From Phylloscopus collybita (lineage: Eukaryota > Chordata > Aves > Passeriformes > Phylloscopidae), in NCBI GenBank assembly GCA_027886175.1, contig JAJNNQ010000009.1:25781501-25845500 (forward strand): a stretch of 64,000 bases of DNA. Direction: 5' to 3'. The position numbers were made by a program, and so were the translations under genes. Below are positions 48,201 to 60,435 of the stretch, one piece after another (the stretch's first letter is position 1; each line of letters opens with the position of its first letter). The notes under the pieces are model-generated. The model did no database searches. It was not told where the DNA came from and was given only the letters and a program-made list of their open reading frames with translations.

Positions 48201-51200
48201 TGGTTTTATTCTACGCAGGGTAGAATAAACTTGGGGCCAAGTTCCTAGCAACTTTAGTTTTCTCATGGAATGTATCATGAACATCTACAGGCAACAAGAC
48301 CAGCAGTTTCCTAACACATAAGCAAGCAATGAAGTAGTGTCTCCCAACACATAAATAAGAAGGCAGCTATGCCACCAAACCACTATTCCTTGGTGCTGCC
48401 ATGCTAAGGGCAGAGGAGGAATTCTGCTTTTCCTCTTTGGAGGATCTGGCTGGTACAACATATATGTGATCCTTACATTGCCAGCTGCTGGCTTAGTGGT
48501 CCTTGAATCAGAGGGGGCAAGAGGCTGCCTCAAGGACTCTGTGTCTGCCCAGCAGACATGCAGCAAGGCATGCTACATGCACCACGGGCCACCTCTGTGG
48601 TGGGTTATGGACAGACTTGTCCAAGCACCACCTGGGACTTTTGTACAGACCTTGTGGAGTACTTCTCAGGTGCTTCTTCAAGCTCACGGGGTTGCAGCTC
48701 CCAGTCATGGGCAAAGTCACTGCCTGACCATATCAATGTAACCCCATTTAACCAATAACCAAAATGTAATATAATATATAAGATAATAAAAATGCTGGGT
48801 ACTGCCTACCCTTCCCTTTCAGATGCCTTTCCCTATTCCACAAGGTGACCAACCTCAGCAGAGAGTGGACAATTGGGTTCCTGGGATAGTCCAGGGAGAG
48901 AGGAAGGCACCTTTTCAGGACTGGATTTCCCTCCAGAAACATGCAGAGGCACCCACTTAGAATTTGCCTAAGGAGCCACAAGGGAAATCCACTCCAGCTG
49001 TGCAACATTATTCCATAATCCAAATACAAAAACCATGCAAAATTTAATTAATTCCTTTTACCTACTATTCAGGTTAAAGTTAACTCAGCTTGTGTCATTG
49101 AATATGCCAAAGTTTCAACCTAGGATCAGTCGACAATCATTTATTGATTTCAGTTTGCTCAGATACAATAAAAACTACCCCACCCTACAGCCAAAAGTAC
49201 CACGACAGCCTCCGAGGAAAAAGCCAACCACCTGAGTCACAATATGTTAGAAATCCTCTTCAACCAAGCCTGCTGAATTTAAGCAATCCATAGAGATGCT
49301 ATCTTCTAAAAATGGCTAATAAAATGTGTCTTGGGAACACAGAGGCATCCCCAAACCTAAGGCCATGAGGAACTCATTCCCACATTGTTTATGTGACAAT
49401 TCTGGGAGCAGATCTGCTACCTGGATCTCACGCACCACCCACCTACAGACCATGCACAGAACCACAGATCTTCTCTTTCAGCTCTTCACCCCTGAAGCTA
49501 CAGTCTCCAGGTGAGAAAAGCCAGTGGGGTTTCAGGGGCAGCACGATGGCCCCAAGCTACCCACAGTCACCACACGTTATTGGAGTGGGGGGGTTAAACT
49601 CACTGCTGGGCTCTTTTGCTTAATTAGTGGCAGTTTCAGATATTAATTACCGCTGGCACTGCAGGGCCAAGTTCAGTTCCCCAAGCTTTATCCAGAAGTG
49701 TAGGAGACTATGGAGATACAACCTGATATGTTTATCTTTGTGAAGCACGCTCTCTGCCTCAGTCGTGTGCCAGATGTAGCCACAGCTGCAGGAAGTTGTT
49801 TATCTGCCCTTGTGACCTTGCAGAAGTGTCGGGTGATGGTAAAATCATGTTTTTATTGAGCATCTCTTCTCTTCAACTGGAAATTCTTCCCCATCAGTTA
49901 AAATGTATTTTAAATTCTATAAGGGAGCCAAGCACTTATGCTGCAGAGGTCTGTAATCCAAATATATCCTTTACAGTGTGCTTGCTGAAAGAGTTTATTT
50001 TGGTGAGCTAGCCTGAAAATGTTCACCTTAGGAAAAAAAATGGAATGTTTGAACACCTGTGGTAACTACTGTTATTAGCACCCTCTCTAAATCTCATAAA
50101 TCTGTATATTTATTGCTCTTTACATCTCCACATTTTATAGAAACTTCATCTATCCCATTAGTTGTACTTTGACTTTATGCTGGAGCATAAGGAAGATCCT
50201 ATGAGCCTTTGGCTGCATTGTCCAGGACTACTGGGGCACACAGGCACTTGGTACCCCTAGGATTTCACTAAGAGTTGGAAACCAAGTTTTACTAGGTCCC
50301 TCCGAAAATTTTATTCTTTACAGTTCTCCAAAGGAGAAAAAGGATACCGTGTGTCAGATAATTCTGTCAAAATAAATTCACAGCTGCAAACGACAGAGCA
50401 AGAGCATTTGTCTGTAGAGCTAGATACTAATATACATTGATTGATCAACACTGTGGTGTAAGTGATAGTCCTGAGCATGGGAGAAAAAGGATTAAGCAAA
50501 ATACAAATGGTATGTATCCATCAACCTTATCACTCAGGAGAAAAAATAACAGTGTCATTAGCTAAGTTTCCAAAATAGCCCAGTTTCCTGCTTGAAAGTC
50601 AATCCTTCAGAAACAGGTTAAGCCTTCATTTTGTTATGACATGCTGGTAAAGTCACAAGGGTGCCTTTGGTCTTTTTCTGTCAACATTAACGTGCTAAGT
50701 GAAAATAATTGTTGCAATGGAAAATACTCGCTTGGCGCATAATACATTAAAATTATCAATATTTCTCTTTAGTTGAACAGAAAGATCTTGTTTACCAAAA
50801 AAAGTGAGTAAAGGGATTTGGTAATGCTTTGTTTTCATTTTTCCCTCTACCTTTAATCCCTTCATTTGAGTCGAATTAACATTTTAGCAATTCTTCACCT
50901 TTTTCATTTTCAGAATAAGCAATGCAATTCATAATAATGTAGTCACTTGAATATTAAATCTTCCACATAGCAATAAAATCAAGGTACATTCATTATGCCT
51001 GCTGGTGCTGTATTCAATTAGCTGCTTCTGCCTCTGCTGGTAACTTCCAGACATTCACAGTAGCTATGTTTAGACACATTTACTATGTGCTCATGACAAA
51101 ACCAGAGCCATGGATGCTTTAAAGCTTGGAGTAGATCCCCATAAAGACGAGGCTGCTCTTGAAGGTTTGCATTGACTAGAGGTCAAATTTAAGAATTACA

Positions 51201-54200
51201 TAATTCATTGCTACAATCTCATTTGTTAGGGCCCAGAGATAATCTGTTTACATTTGGATACAGACCTGATTTTCTTTTTAAGTTAATTTAGTGTTCTTGA
51301 AAGAGCTGGGAGCAAATATCTTATTGAGCCACAGAGGAATGACATCTTGGCTAGGAGCAGCATAAATTCCCCACCTGTTCCTGATGAGGTGCCTCATTTC
51401 TTTTTCTGATAGACATCCTGATGGGGATGACTGTCTCTACAGTAATTTTGGCCCTGGAATGTTTACTTAGTCCTTGGAAAAAGTGCCTGCTAAGAACAGC
51501 CATGGAGGCAGCACCATGGTGTGGCTGCTCGTAGTTATAAGGCTCAGTAGTTCCTTTCACATGGGACACCCAGTAAGCATTAAAGGCCAGTAACTCTCAC
51601 TTACCAGTGACATGAGGACAGACTAAACCTACAAGTAAGTGCCTCATCCCAGATCTTCTAGCTTTACAGTGGAAAGTAAATCTTAATTTGTTTATCTGGG
51701 CAATTAGATGCTGAAATACATAGACTTAGAGCACCCATTTTTCGATAATGTTAGCTTGAGTCTGTGTATTATATGAATATTTACTTCCTAAAATCCCCTT
51801 TTCCAAAGGCAAAGACTGCACTCTAGGTAAAATTAACCTCAAAATGGCCCTCAAACATCATATGGTTATTTGTGAACATAGTAGAAACCTGCTGACTTCA
51901 CAAAATTATCCTAATGCATTTTCAGTGCCATATGATTCTGACATGTAAAATCTTTGAGGTTTCAAAACAAACAATTGGGTGGACGAAATGAACACACTGT
52001 CATTCAAACTAAGCTGTGTTCAGGTATTCATGAAGTACTGATTAAACTCCTCTTGCAACAGGATGCCCTGCACAATTCTTGGTCGTATAATATATACTGA
52101 GTAGAAAGGTTAGATTTCTTCTTTATGTGTCATGGATTAAATTGCAGCCAGAGCTGGGGGGTTCATTCTGGTGCTTGCAATCAAGGAGCAACCCTGCTTC
52201 AATGAAAGAGATTCAAAGAACAGCCATAAAGGACATATGTCTTTCATGGACAGATACCAGGGGTAGTTCTTATTTAAATTAATGAATCAGAAGAGAGATT
52301 ATTTCATCATAGTTGCATGCACTTGTTGAGCCTACAAGCTGGATATTTTAATCTGCACAACACCAAGGCATAATAAGTCCATAGAGTGAGAAGCTGAAGA
52401 CACACAAATTCAGTTTAGAAATAAAGTGCAAGATCTTTGGCTGTAAAGATAACTAATCACTGGAAAAACTTACCAAAATTTGTGGGAGTTCTCCATCACT
52501 GAAAATTTGTAAGTCAAGAGTAAATGTAAATTTTTTTTCCTGAAAGGTGTTCTAGGTCAAACTTCCATGGAAGCCTCATGTCTCTGCTGGTGAGGAAGGC
52601 ATCCTGTATGTCCACAGAGGCTTTGGAGTTTATGTCACTGTCAAAACTGAAGTCACAAAGACTCATTTTGATTAGAATTATTTAAAATATCATATACAGG
52701 AAAAATAAAAGATAAACAGAAATTATTGACTTATTCTTTTTTCAATTAAATATCATGGCAATAGACTCATTTTCACAAAACATTCCATCTGAAATTAATC
52801 AAAAAAGTGCCCCTAAATGCATCATAGGGAGATTTTGGGCAGCTCTTATTTAAAAATATGAGCTTTCTGTGCTTGCTGGTGCTTTTTCTTTAAAAACCTC
52901 CAGTTGAGAGCAATACAAACTGAGGTGCTACGAGAAACTCAGGGCTGCACATAGGTAATTTCAACTCAGGCATAAAACAATAGAGGTTATATTTTATATG
53001 AGGCATCAGTAATGTTCATTAGCTTCCTCAAACACAAACATTTTTAAAATTAGTGTTCTGATCTTTTCTGTTATTTTGTTTCATTAAGAGTTCTAAAAGA
53101 GTTCTAAAAGTTGAACAAACTCTTCTATGTCTCCTCCAGAGATTTACCTTCTCATATCTCTACTGTCTATATTCTTTTTGTTTAGACCATAAATCAAGGT
53201 TCCAAGCCAGATATTTGTAATAAGTCTATAAAGAAAACAGAAAGAGGTGTGGTGAGTTTATCAGCTTGAACCACACATTTAAGTTTCTGGTGTACATAAA
53301 AATTCCAGACTTAAGTCTCTTGACTCTCCCTTCCAAAACATTTCCTGTATAGTTGGGAGGGAAAAAAAAAAAAAAAAGAAAAGAAAAATAAGAATAAAAG
53401 AGAGACAGAGAGAGAGAGAAAAAGAGAGAGGGAGATTAGATTTCTGGAAAGACACACATAAAAAATTTTAGTAGCAGAGTTTATTAGATCCTTGGCAGCA
53501 GCATGGCATGTTCAGACTAGTGCAATGTGCTTCCATACAGGCCAGCCTGGGAGCATGTCCTTCATTTCCATCACAAAATGGAGAAAGAATGGAGCCCACA
53601 GGAGTTTTGGTACAGGCCAGACTGGAGCTCCTGCAAGGTGAGAGCCAGCCAGCCCCGTGGGCAAGGGCTCCAGGCTGCTGGTGGACAGCAGCGGGGTAGC
53701 TCCGTGTCAGCCCCGCAAACAGGAATCCAAAACCCCAGGGTGGAAAACTTCACGCTGCACAGAAATCCCTTTGTTTTTCCTTCCCTGGCATCTCAAAAAT
53801 CCTGTACAATAACAGCTTAATACTAGTCACAGAAAGGCTTGAGGAAGCAACAGAGAGCTGCATAGATTTATTTTCATTTCCTCCTAAGAAGTGTCTTCTA
53901 ATTCATCAGATCACTTTCCAAGTCTCTTCAGATCTAAGTGGAAACAAATGCTGCATGCAAAAGAAAGGAACTGAGCAGAGAAAACCATCCACCGTCATTG
54001 CATTTTTAGGTGTGACAAACACTGAAACTGCCTATCCAGTACATCACTCCAGCATCACTGGGAATTAATCTATGCTTTTCTTTAAGTTCTCAAGCCACAA
54101 GGAAGCTGTTGATTCAATTTTGAGGTGAATTAGGGAGCTTAGAAGGCTAAAAATGTCTGTATTGGGATGAAATTAAAAACTCTGTTTTCTCAGCCACAAT

Positions 54201-55390
54201 GATTTTTCGGGGAGCTTATGAGCAGATCAGGAGTTGAATTCCACCACAGGCAACCTTGATAGTAAGTGCTGAGTCCAAAAGTTTCCAACAGACCCTCTGA
54301 TCACTAAGAACTGGGAAGCAGACAAGATACTGCTAAAACTGATTTTTGCAGATGTGGGGAGGAAGCAAATGCTGCCACCCCCAAACACCTGGTCAGGCAG
54401 GGGCTGAGGGCGGGCAGAGGGATTCTGTGTGACTGTTGCACTGGTGGTCCCAACAAAATGCAGGAGTGACAGGCAGCATGTCATTCAATGAGCATTCACA
54501 GTTCTTACATACACTGTTCCTGACAGTCAGACCTCTGAGTATTGTGCTAATAAGCATCAGGAAGGTCCTGAGCTTAACTCTACCCCTGTTCAGCAAAGCC
54601 ACTGAAGCTTGTGTTTAATCCCCTGCTGAATAGGGTGAGACTCCTGAAATGAGACCAAAGTCAGCTGCAAGATGACTGAATTTAAAGGAATGAGGGAGAG
54701 TCCCTCTTGCCCAGTTAGAGCTCTGACAGGCCATGGTCTGTCCTCTTGGCCAGCAGCATTTGCACACCTTCTCAGGCCAGCCCATCAAGCCCAGACCTAC
54801 CGTGCAGGATGCCTGGTGGTACATCCCTACATCCTTGCCAATGGCAGTGGAGACAGAGCCACTTAGACCCCTCTGACATGGTGTAGATGAGTGGCAGTTA
54901 AGGAGAGGTGTTTATCACTTATCCTGTGCCCTGTCCACACTGAGCACTGGCTCAGACAAGCTAGCCTAGAAGGTTTAAAGATCTGGCTGTATTTCTCCTC
55001 ACACCCATGGGCTGCACAGTTGGAAAAGAAAACCTAAATTGTTTACATAGTGGTACAAATTGCTGCCGTTTTCACCTCTCTCTCTCTCTTCCTTCTCTAA
55101 CTGCTTCAGGAGTGATTTCAGCAGGAATAGTATTCTTCATGTAAAGCTCAGCAGAGCTATGGGTAAAGCACATTGCTCTGAGTTCCTGGCACACTGCTGT
55201 GTTCCTGGCACAAAGACCAGAAGCACATGCAAATAATACATCCCTATTGCTGTGACAGTCATCTTGTTGCTCTCAGTCCAAGGGGTTTGAAACCTGTCAG
55301 GATAAGATTTCATCAAAACAGCCAAGAAAACAGCAGTCTGGAGAGCACAGCCTGCATCTCCTCCTAGGTAACAGTGCCAGCCCCATGTGA
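45298..55390. other. Long intergenic stretch, simple repeats only
   Basis: No gene recognised. Purine-rich low-complexity sequence at 53357-53436 includes an A16 run and GA repeats. A region at about 48480-49030 has CCAAT- and TATA-like elements suggestive of an LTR but lacks definable ends. Confidence 0.5.
53357..53436. repeat. A16 run plus GA-rich purine tract
   Basis: Sixteen A, then AAAG and (GA)n sequence for about 80 bases with almost no pyrimidines. Simple repeat. Confidence 0.92.
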
Positions 55391-55660
55391 CCTCAGCTTT
55401 GTTTTGAGTGTGGACAATAAGAATGTTTATTAACTGCTGTCTCGGCTGCTGAACCGAGATGAATCACACAATGAATCTGGCAGGCAAGTCGTGATGTTAG
55501 CCAAAGCTGCTTGCAGCATCTGAACACAGGGGCTGGGATTATTTATCGCCAGGGACCCCCCATGCCTCAATCATATCTACCCGCTCATAACTGTTTATTT
55601 TTCTAGCCCTCAGTTCAGAGAGGAGCACAGCAGCATGTGTCAGTGCAAATACACAGGTAA
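55391..55660. promoter_or_regulatory. Candidate regulatory element with SOX/FOX-like sites
   Basis: Contains ACAATAAGAATGTTTATTAA (55414-55433), a SOX-like ACAAT beside a forkhead-like TGTTTATT. It also has a CTTTGTTTT (55398-55406), a second TGTTTATTT (55592-55600) and a short inverted repeat CTCGG...CCGAG (55441-55457). Composition is less repetitive than its surroundings. Motif reading only. Confidence 0.22.
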
Positions 55661-58600
55661 GGCACTACAAGTAATTAACTTGTGGATGACCTTTCATTTG
55701 CTTTAACACTTCCAGGGTTCTTTTAATATTTTTTTCCCAGCCATACACAGAGATGCCAATGAAGTGGACACCAATGTGCTTGTTGAGCTGTATCACAAGA
55801 AACCCCTCTGGCTTCCCACATGTCTATCAAATCCAGACGACTGTTTCTTCTGGGAGAAGATGCAGTGTATTTTCAAGAGTGCTTTAAAACCAGTGCCAGC
55901 CCCCAGCTCTTCTGGTTTACTGCTGCCGTTTTAAATGATTTGCCTCTTAATTCTGTGCCCCCAGCTCAGAAGCTAATCCTGTGACATCATGTGTATGACA
56001 GACCTGATAGGTAAGGAAATCTCAGCTCTCCTACCTAAAAATCACCAGATATTTGTCACTGAACATGCTTGCAGCATGCAATGCTCTTCAGGCACTGTTT
56101 CTCTCTCAGCTGAAGCCAGTATTTATCATAATTCTACTGGCATTTGTAGTTTTAAGTCTCTAATAAATATTTATTGCGAAAATTACTAACATAACACATT
56201 CTTGATGAATGTTTACCAGAGATTTTCAGTCAGTAGGCACACCAAGGGAAAAAAAAAAATCCTTTAAAAATCTGCTACTGCAAAAAAATAATTAGAAAAG
56301 CAAGACAAAATAAAAATTAATCAAACAGCTGGCAAAAAGGAGCACAAAACTTAAGCACATGCCAGCAATGGAAGAAGTACACAGCAAAGGGTTTGAGAGA
56401 ATAAAAGAAGATGTGTGAGCTAAAGTGGAACTGATTCCCTTCTCACTCCAGATTTCATTCAGAACTAGACTGGGATTTATAATGAAAGCTATGGATAAAA
56501 TTGATTTCCTTTAAATAAAATCCCATTCTCTTGCATCTTCACTTGAAACTACTGCAAAGCCAGTACTAGTTTGTGTTGTTTACCACATCAGACTGAAAGG
56601 TTGAGCTCAGGTGTATTTCGGATCAAGTCCTGCTACGGTACCTTAGCAGTTTGAAGTACAAACCATATACTGTTAGAACAGACCTTGCATCTTTTTTGCC
56701 CTTTGTAGCAACGTGGTATTAATAAGAAAGTGAAGATGTTAAATTGTCTTTCCAATATCACACTAAATTAGTTAATCAGGAAGACCTAATTTACCCAGAT
56801 TGTATTTATACAATAAGGATAAATGAAAAAAAAATTTTAATATTCATCAACAGCTTTCATTTCCCTTGTGATATGTTTACCTTTAGCAGTACAAATTATT
56901 TTCTACAGCTGTTTTTACAGCTGTTAACTGTACTTAGTAGTTGAAAACTAGAATTTCTTTCTAGTCACAGGTCACAGACAGTAAGGGTTCATTGAGTCTC
57001 TGCATCTTTCCCAAGGCAGGATCACCAATAAGTATGAGCAGATGCATGAATTTAGCCTGTGACTTCATGTTATGGCAGAGCACTGATAACATGGGGAACA
57101 ATTACACATTTGCATTCTGGAACAGGGCAGTAGTCTGGTATTTTCAAACCTAATGTTTGCCTTTTTACAGCAAATGGTATCCCTGGGACACAGGCACTTT
57201 CCTTAGCTCCCATACAAAGGGAGAGGCACCCACTCCAGATAATGCCCAGTTGAGAAGGTGCTTCTGCTACTCAGTAATATCATTCTCATAGCCCATGACA
57301 AATGTGGGTCCTGTTTATGATTTCATGTAAAGACTGGAACACCTGCCACCACAGAGAACAGGACCTATGTCCTAAAATTCCTTCTGTTTCTGAGATTATT
57401 CTTATTAAATAGGTACCAGCATTAAAATACTTCATAGTCACAGTCCTAGAGGGTGTAGGAAAAGCCCACTTATGTCATCCATTTCCATGCAGTGTATAAA
57501 ACAGCACAAAAATGGTCTGTGTTTCCTTGAGGGAATTTTGATTCTTCCCAGTTGTGAGCTACATATGTTGTTATTACCTTTCTCATTGCCTGCCAAGTTT
57601 ATTTAGAATTTTCCTTCTTCAGCTGACCCCTGAGAAAGCTAACTGCCCTCCATTACTTTTATCAGCCTTGGTCTTTCTCCTTTGGCGGGCAGTTAGTGCC
57701 CCTGAGCTCTCAAATCTTGTATTTGAGTCTGAAAGTTTCAAAAGGAATCTCAGGGAGAAACTTTTACTTTTGAACCCATGCCTGAATGCAGTCTGTCTAT
57801 TCCAGGAAAATCACGATCATTTTGCAAGTAAATATGTCCTGGCAGATTTCTAAATAATATATATATATATACAGAAGAGAGAGACAGGTATGTCCTTTGA
57901 GAATTTTTGTACAGTCAGACAATTATTTGCTACTCTTAGGGCCTGAATTCTGCCCCTACCAAGCCCTGTGGTTGTAACATGGACCAGTGCCCTTTGACAA
58001 AGAAACTATTAATGATTCATTCCTGGGAATTTTAAGTTATCTTCCCTGCTCTCATTTTAACTGTAACTTACTTATAACGTTAAGTAAAGGTGTATTTACT
58101 TTTCATTAAGCTATATTGAAAATCAAAATAATTCAAGTGATAATTATAAGCTTTGGGTAGCTTTCTCCCTTAAAAAATTTCCTTAGGTAATGATAGTTTC
58201 TCAAAAATCCAAATGCCAGTTCATGTAGCAAACAACAACTTGCCCAGACTTCGCAGCACATTACCAATCTGAGATCAATACCATATCATACAAGCTGAAT
58301 AAAGCTGGTTTTATTCCCAAGGTGAAACTCCAAACTGTCTCAGATTTGTAGTCAAAGTTGACTACATTGGCAAGATACTGGCTAGCTCTGTTTGGTGAAA
58401 AATCAGCAAATAATATAGCTGAATGGTGAATAAATCATGTATCTTAGTGTCATGGCTCTAAGATGTATAGAAGTAACACCTTGAAGTCTACGGATTCCTG
58501 TGCATGAATTATGAATGAAGATCTATGCAAATATAACAGTGTTTATCTCAGGAGCTCAGCACTAATCCTGAACAGGGGCTCTCATCTTATCAGAGACTGA

Positions 58601-60283
58601 TTCCTGCTTTCTATCAACAAGTGGAAACACTCACATTTTATAATTTGAAAGCCAAGGGCACATAGTCATCCCTTGAATGGTGAGAAGTGCATTTCAGTGT
58701 TTCTCATATCTCTAAGCATGGTTTTTTTGTGCTCTGCAATTTACCTTTTCTTGGGCATAGCATCTCAGCATATTCTGCCAGTGATCAAAACCAGTAGAGC
58801 ACAGGCTAGCATTTTAAACTTCAAAAAGAAGCAGTCTGATGGCCTTCTTGGTTTACTTGCCCACAAATTACAGAAATGTATTTTATCCCATTGTGTTAAT
58901 TAGTTGAATAAAGTATGTTTTGACAACTAAAGTTTCTAGATCCACTAGTATCAACCAACTAAACACAGATCATTACATCCTATAAACAAGTGTCTAGATT
59001 TTAAAATCCTCACCCATACTGGCTTTAAGCATTTTGATACAAGTCCAAAAGACCGTGGCCTCTAATTCTACTTTCAGGGTTGTCTTTGTGCTCAATTCAC
59101 AATGAATTCTGTCTCAGGGATTGCCAAGAAACCTAACTGTAGCTATTTTGCTCACAAAGTTTTTGGGCTCCATTAGCAAATAAAAATATTTGTTGGAAAA
59201 AACAGTCTGAACAAAGCAACCAGCAAAAAGTATCTGAGTAACTGAATCATTTCCCTATTCTCCCTTGTAAATGAAAGAAAAAAAAAACAAACAACAAACC
59301 AAAACCAACCAACCAAACAAAAAAACCACTATATAATATAGGTGGGTAAGTCTATTAAGTCTGGAGTTGCAGTGAAATCTGCTGTGGGCTGGCCATTAAA
59401 TGATGCTGATTTTGTCCCTCATGCAGACAAATTCCTTTGAATAACATGATGGCCTGAGTTGAAAATCTCAAATGCAGAGCTCTCCTGACCCACACCTACA
59501 AGCATTTCATGAAGCTCTATCAGACATTATGGTCCACAGTGGCCCACACAAAGTCCAGTTTTGTGATGCAGAAATTTGAGCTCGTCTGACCTCTCTAGCT
59601 TTCCTATATGGTTCAGCCAAGCCTTGATCCTCCTCTGCTTTTGCACACCATCTTTCCAGGCTCTCTCTCCATTCTCCATATACTAAAACCTAATACGTTT
59701 TGTTACAAGTGATGTCTCACAGAAGCCTATAAACTGTCTGGGCAGGTCTCCTTTAACAGGCAGGAAACACAAAGCAGTTACATTTACAGATAACTCTCTT
59801 GCATGACCCGGGCTTTTGTGAAAAAGTTGGTTTTGGTTTTTTTTTAAACTTAGTGAAAACCTCTTTGCATGACAACTCATCAAACCAACCCTAGATCCAG
59901 GAGCATAAGTAATTTATACCCACTTTTATTCTGGATCCTCTAAGATTCTCTTTCCCTCAAGCAGATCTTCAGCAGGCAGGACAACGCACTCAACAGCTCA
60001 GATATCCATGCTCAGGAAGAAAAAAATTGGCACTCTGGAGTTACCTGTCTCTGTCAGTTATATCAGGAACCCACCCAAATAGTTTCATCTATTTGTCTAA
60101 TTTTCAGATGGATGAAGTTAGGTGAGTTGAACTCCACCCCTCAAGATGTAGTGTCACGGAGCTGAAAACAAGCATTAGCCACAGAAAGCCAACAAGCAAC
60201 CACAAACATCGGCAGTTGTGGAAGTTCAAAGCCTACAAATGCAAAAATCAGCTGTTCCAGACAGCTAACTCGAAGAGAAGGTG
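55661..60283. other. Intergenic, simple repeats only
   Basis: Non-coding. A short (AT)n run lies at 57857-57871 and an A/C-rich tract (CAAA/CCAA units) at about 59278-59328. Open frames are short and unrecognised. Confidence 0.5.
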
Positions 60284-60435
60284 CGCGGTGGGAGCCTCGC
60301 AGCGCTGCTGCCGGGAGGATGCTGGAAGGATGCTGGAGGAACGCTCGGGGCGCTCCCGGGCAGCAGGAGCCGGAGCCCAGCCCAGGGCGGGCGGGTTTCG
60401 GGAAACCGAAGAGTGCTGGTGCCACCTAGAGGGAA
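60284..60435. promoter_or_regulatory. Isolated CpG-rich patch
   Basis: About 150 bases with roughly fifteen CpG dinucleotides and high GC, surrounded by CpG-poor AT-rich sequence. It includes GGTTTC-GG-GAAACC (60394-60407), overlapping GAAACCGAAG (60402-60411), close to the interferon-stimulated response element core GAAANNGAAA. A weak CTCF-like CACCTAGAGGGAA lies at 60423-60435. It could be a small promoter of an unannotated transcript or an old GC-rich insertion. No spliced gene could be built from it. Confidence 0.4.

Noticed and set aside
48480..49030. LTR-like region with a CCAAT-like AACCAATAACC and TATA-like AATATATAAGATAA around 48745-48790.
   Set aside because: I could not find TG...CA ends, a target-site duplication, a primer-binding site or any internal retroviral sequence. 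A repeat-library search would decide.
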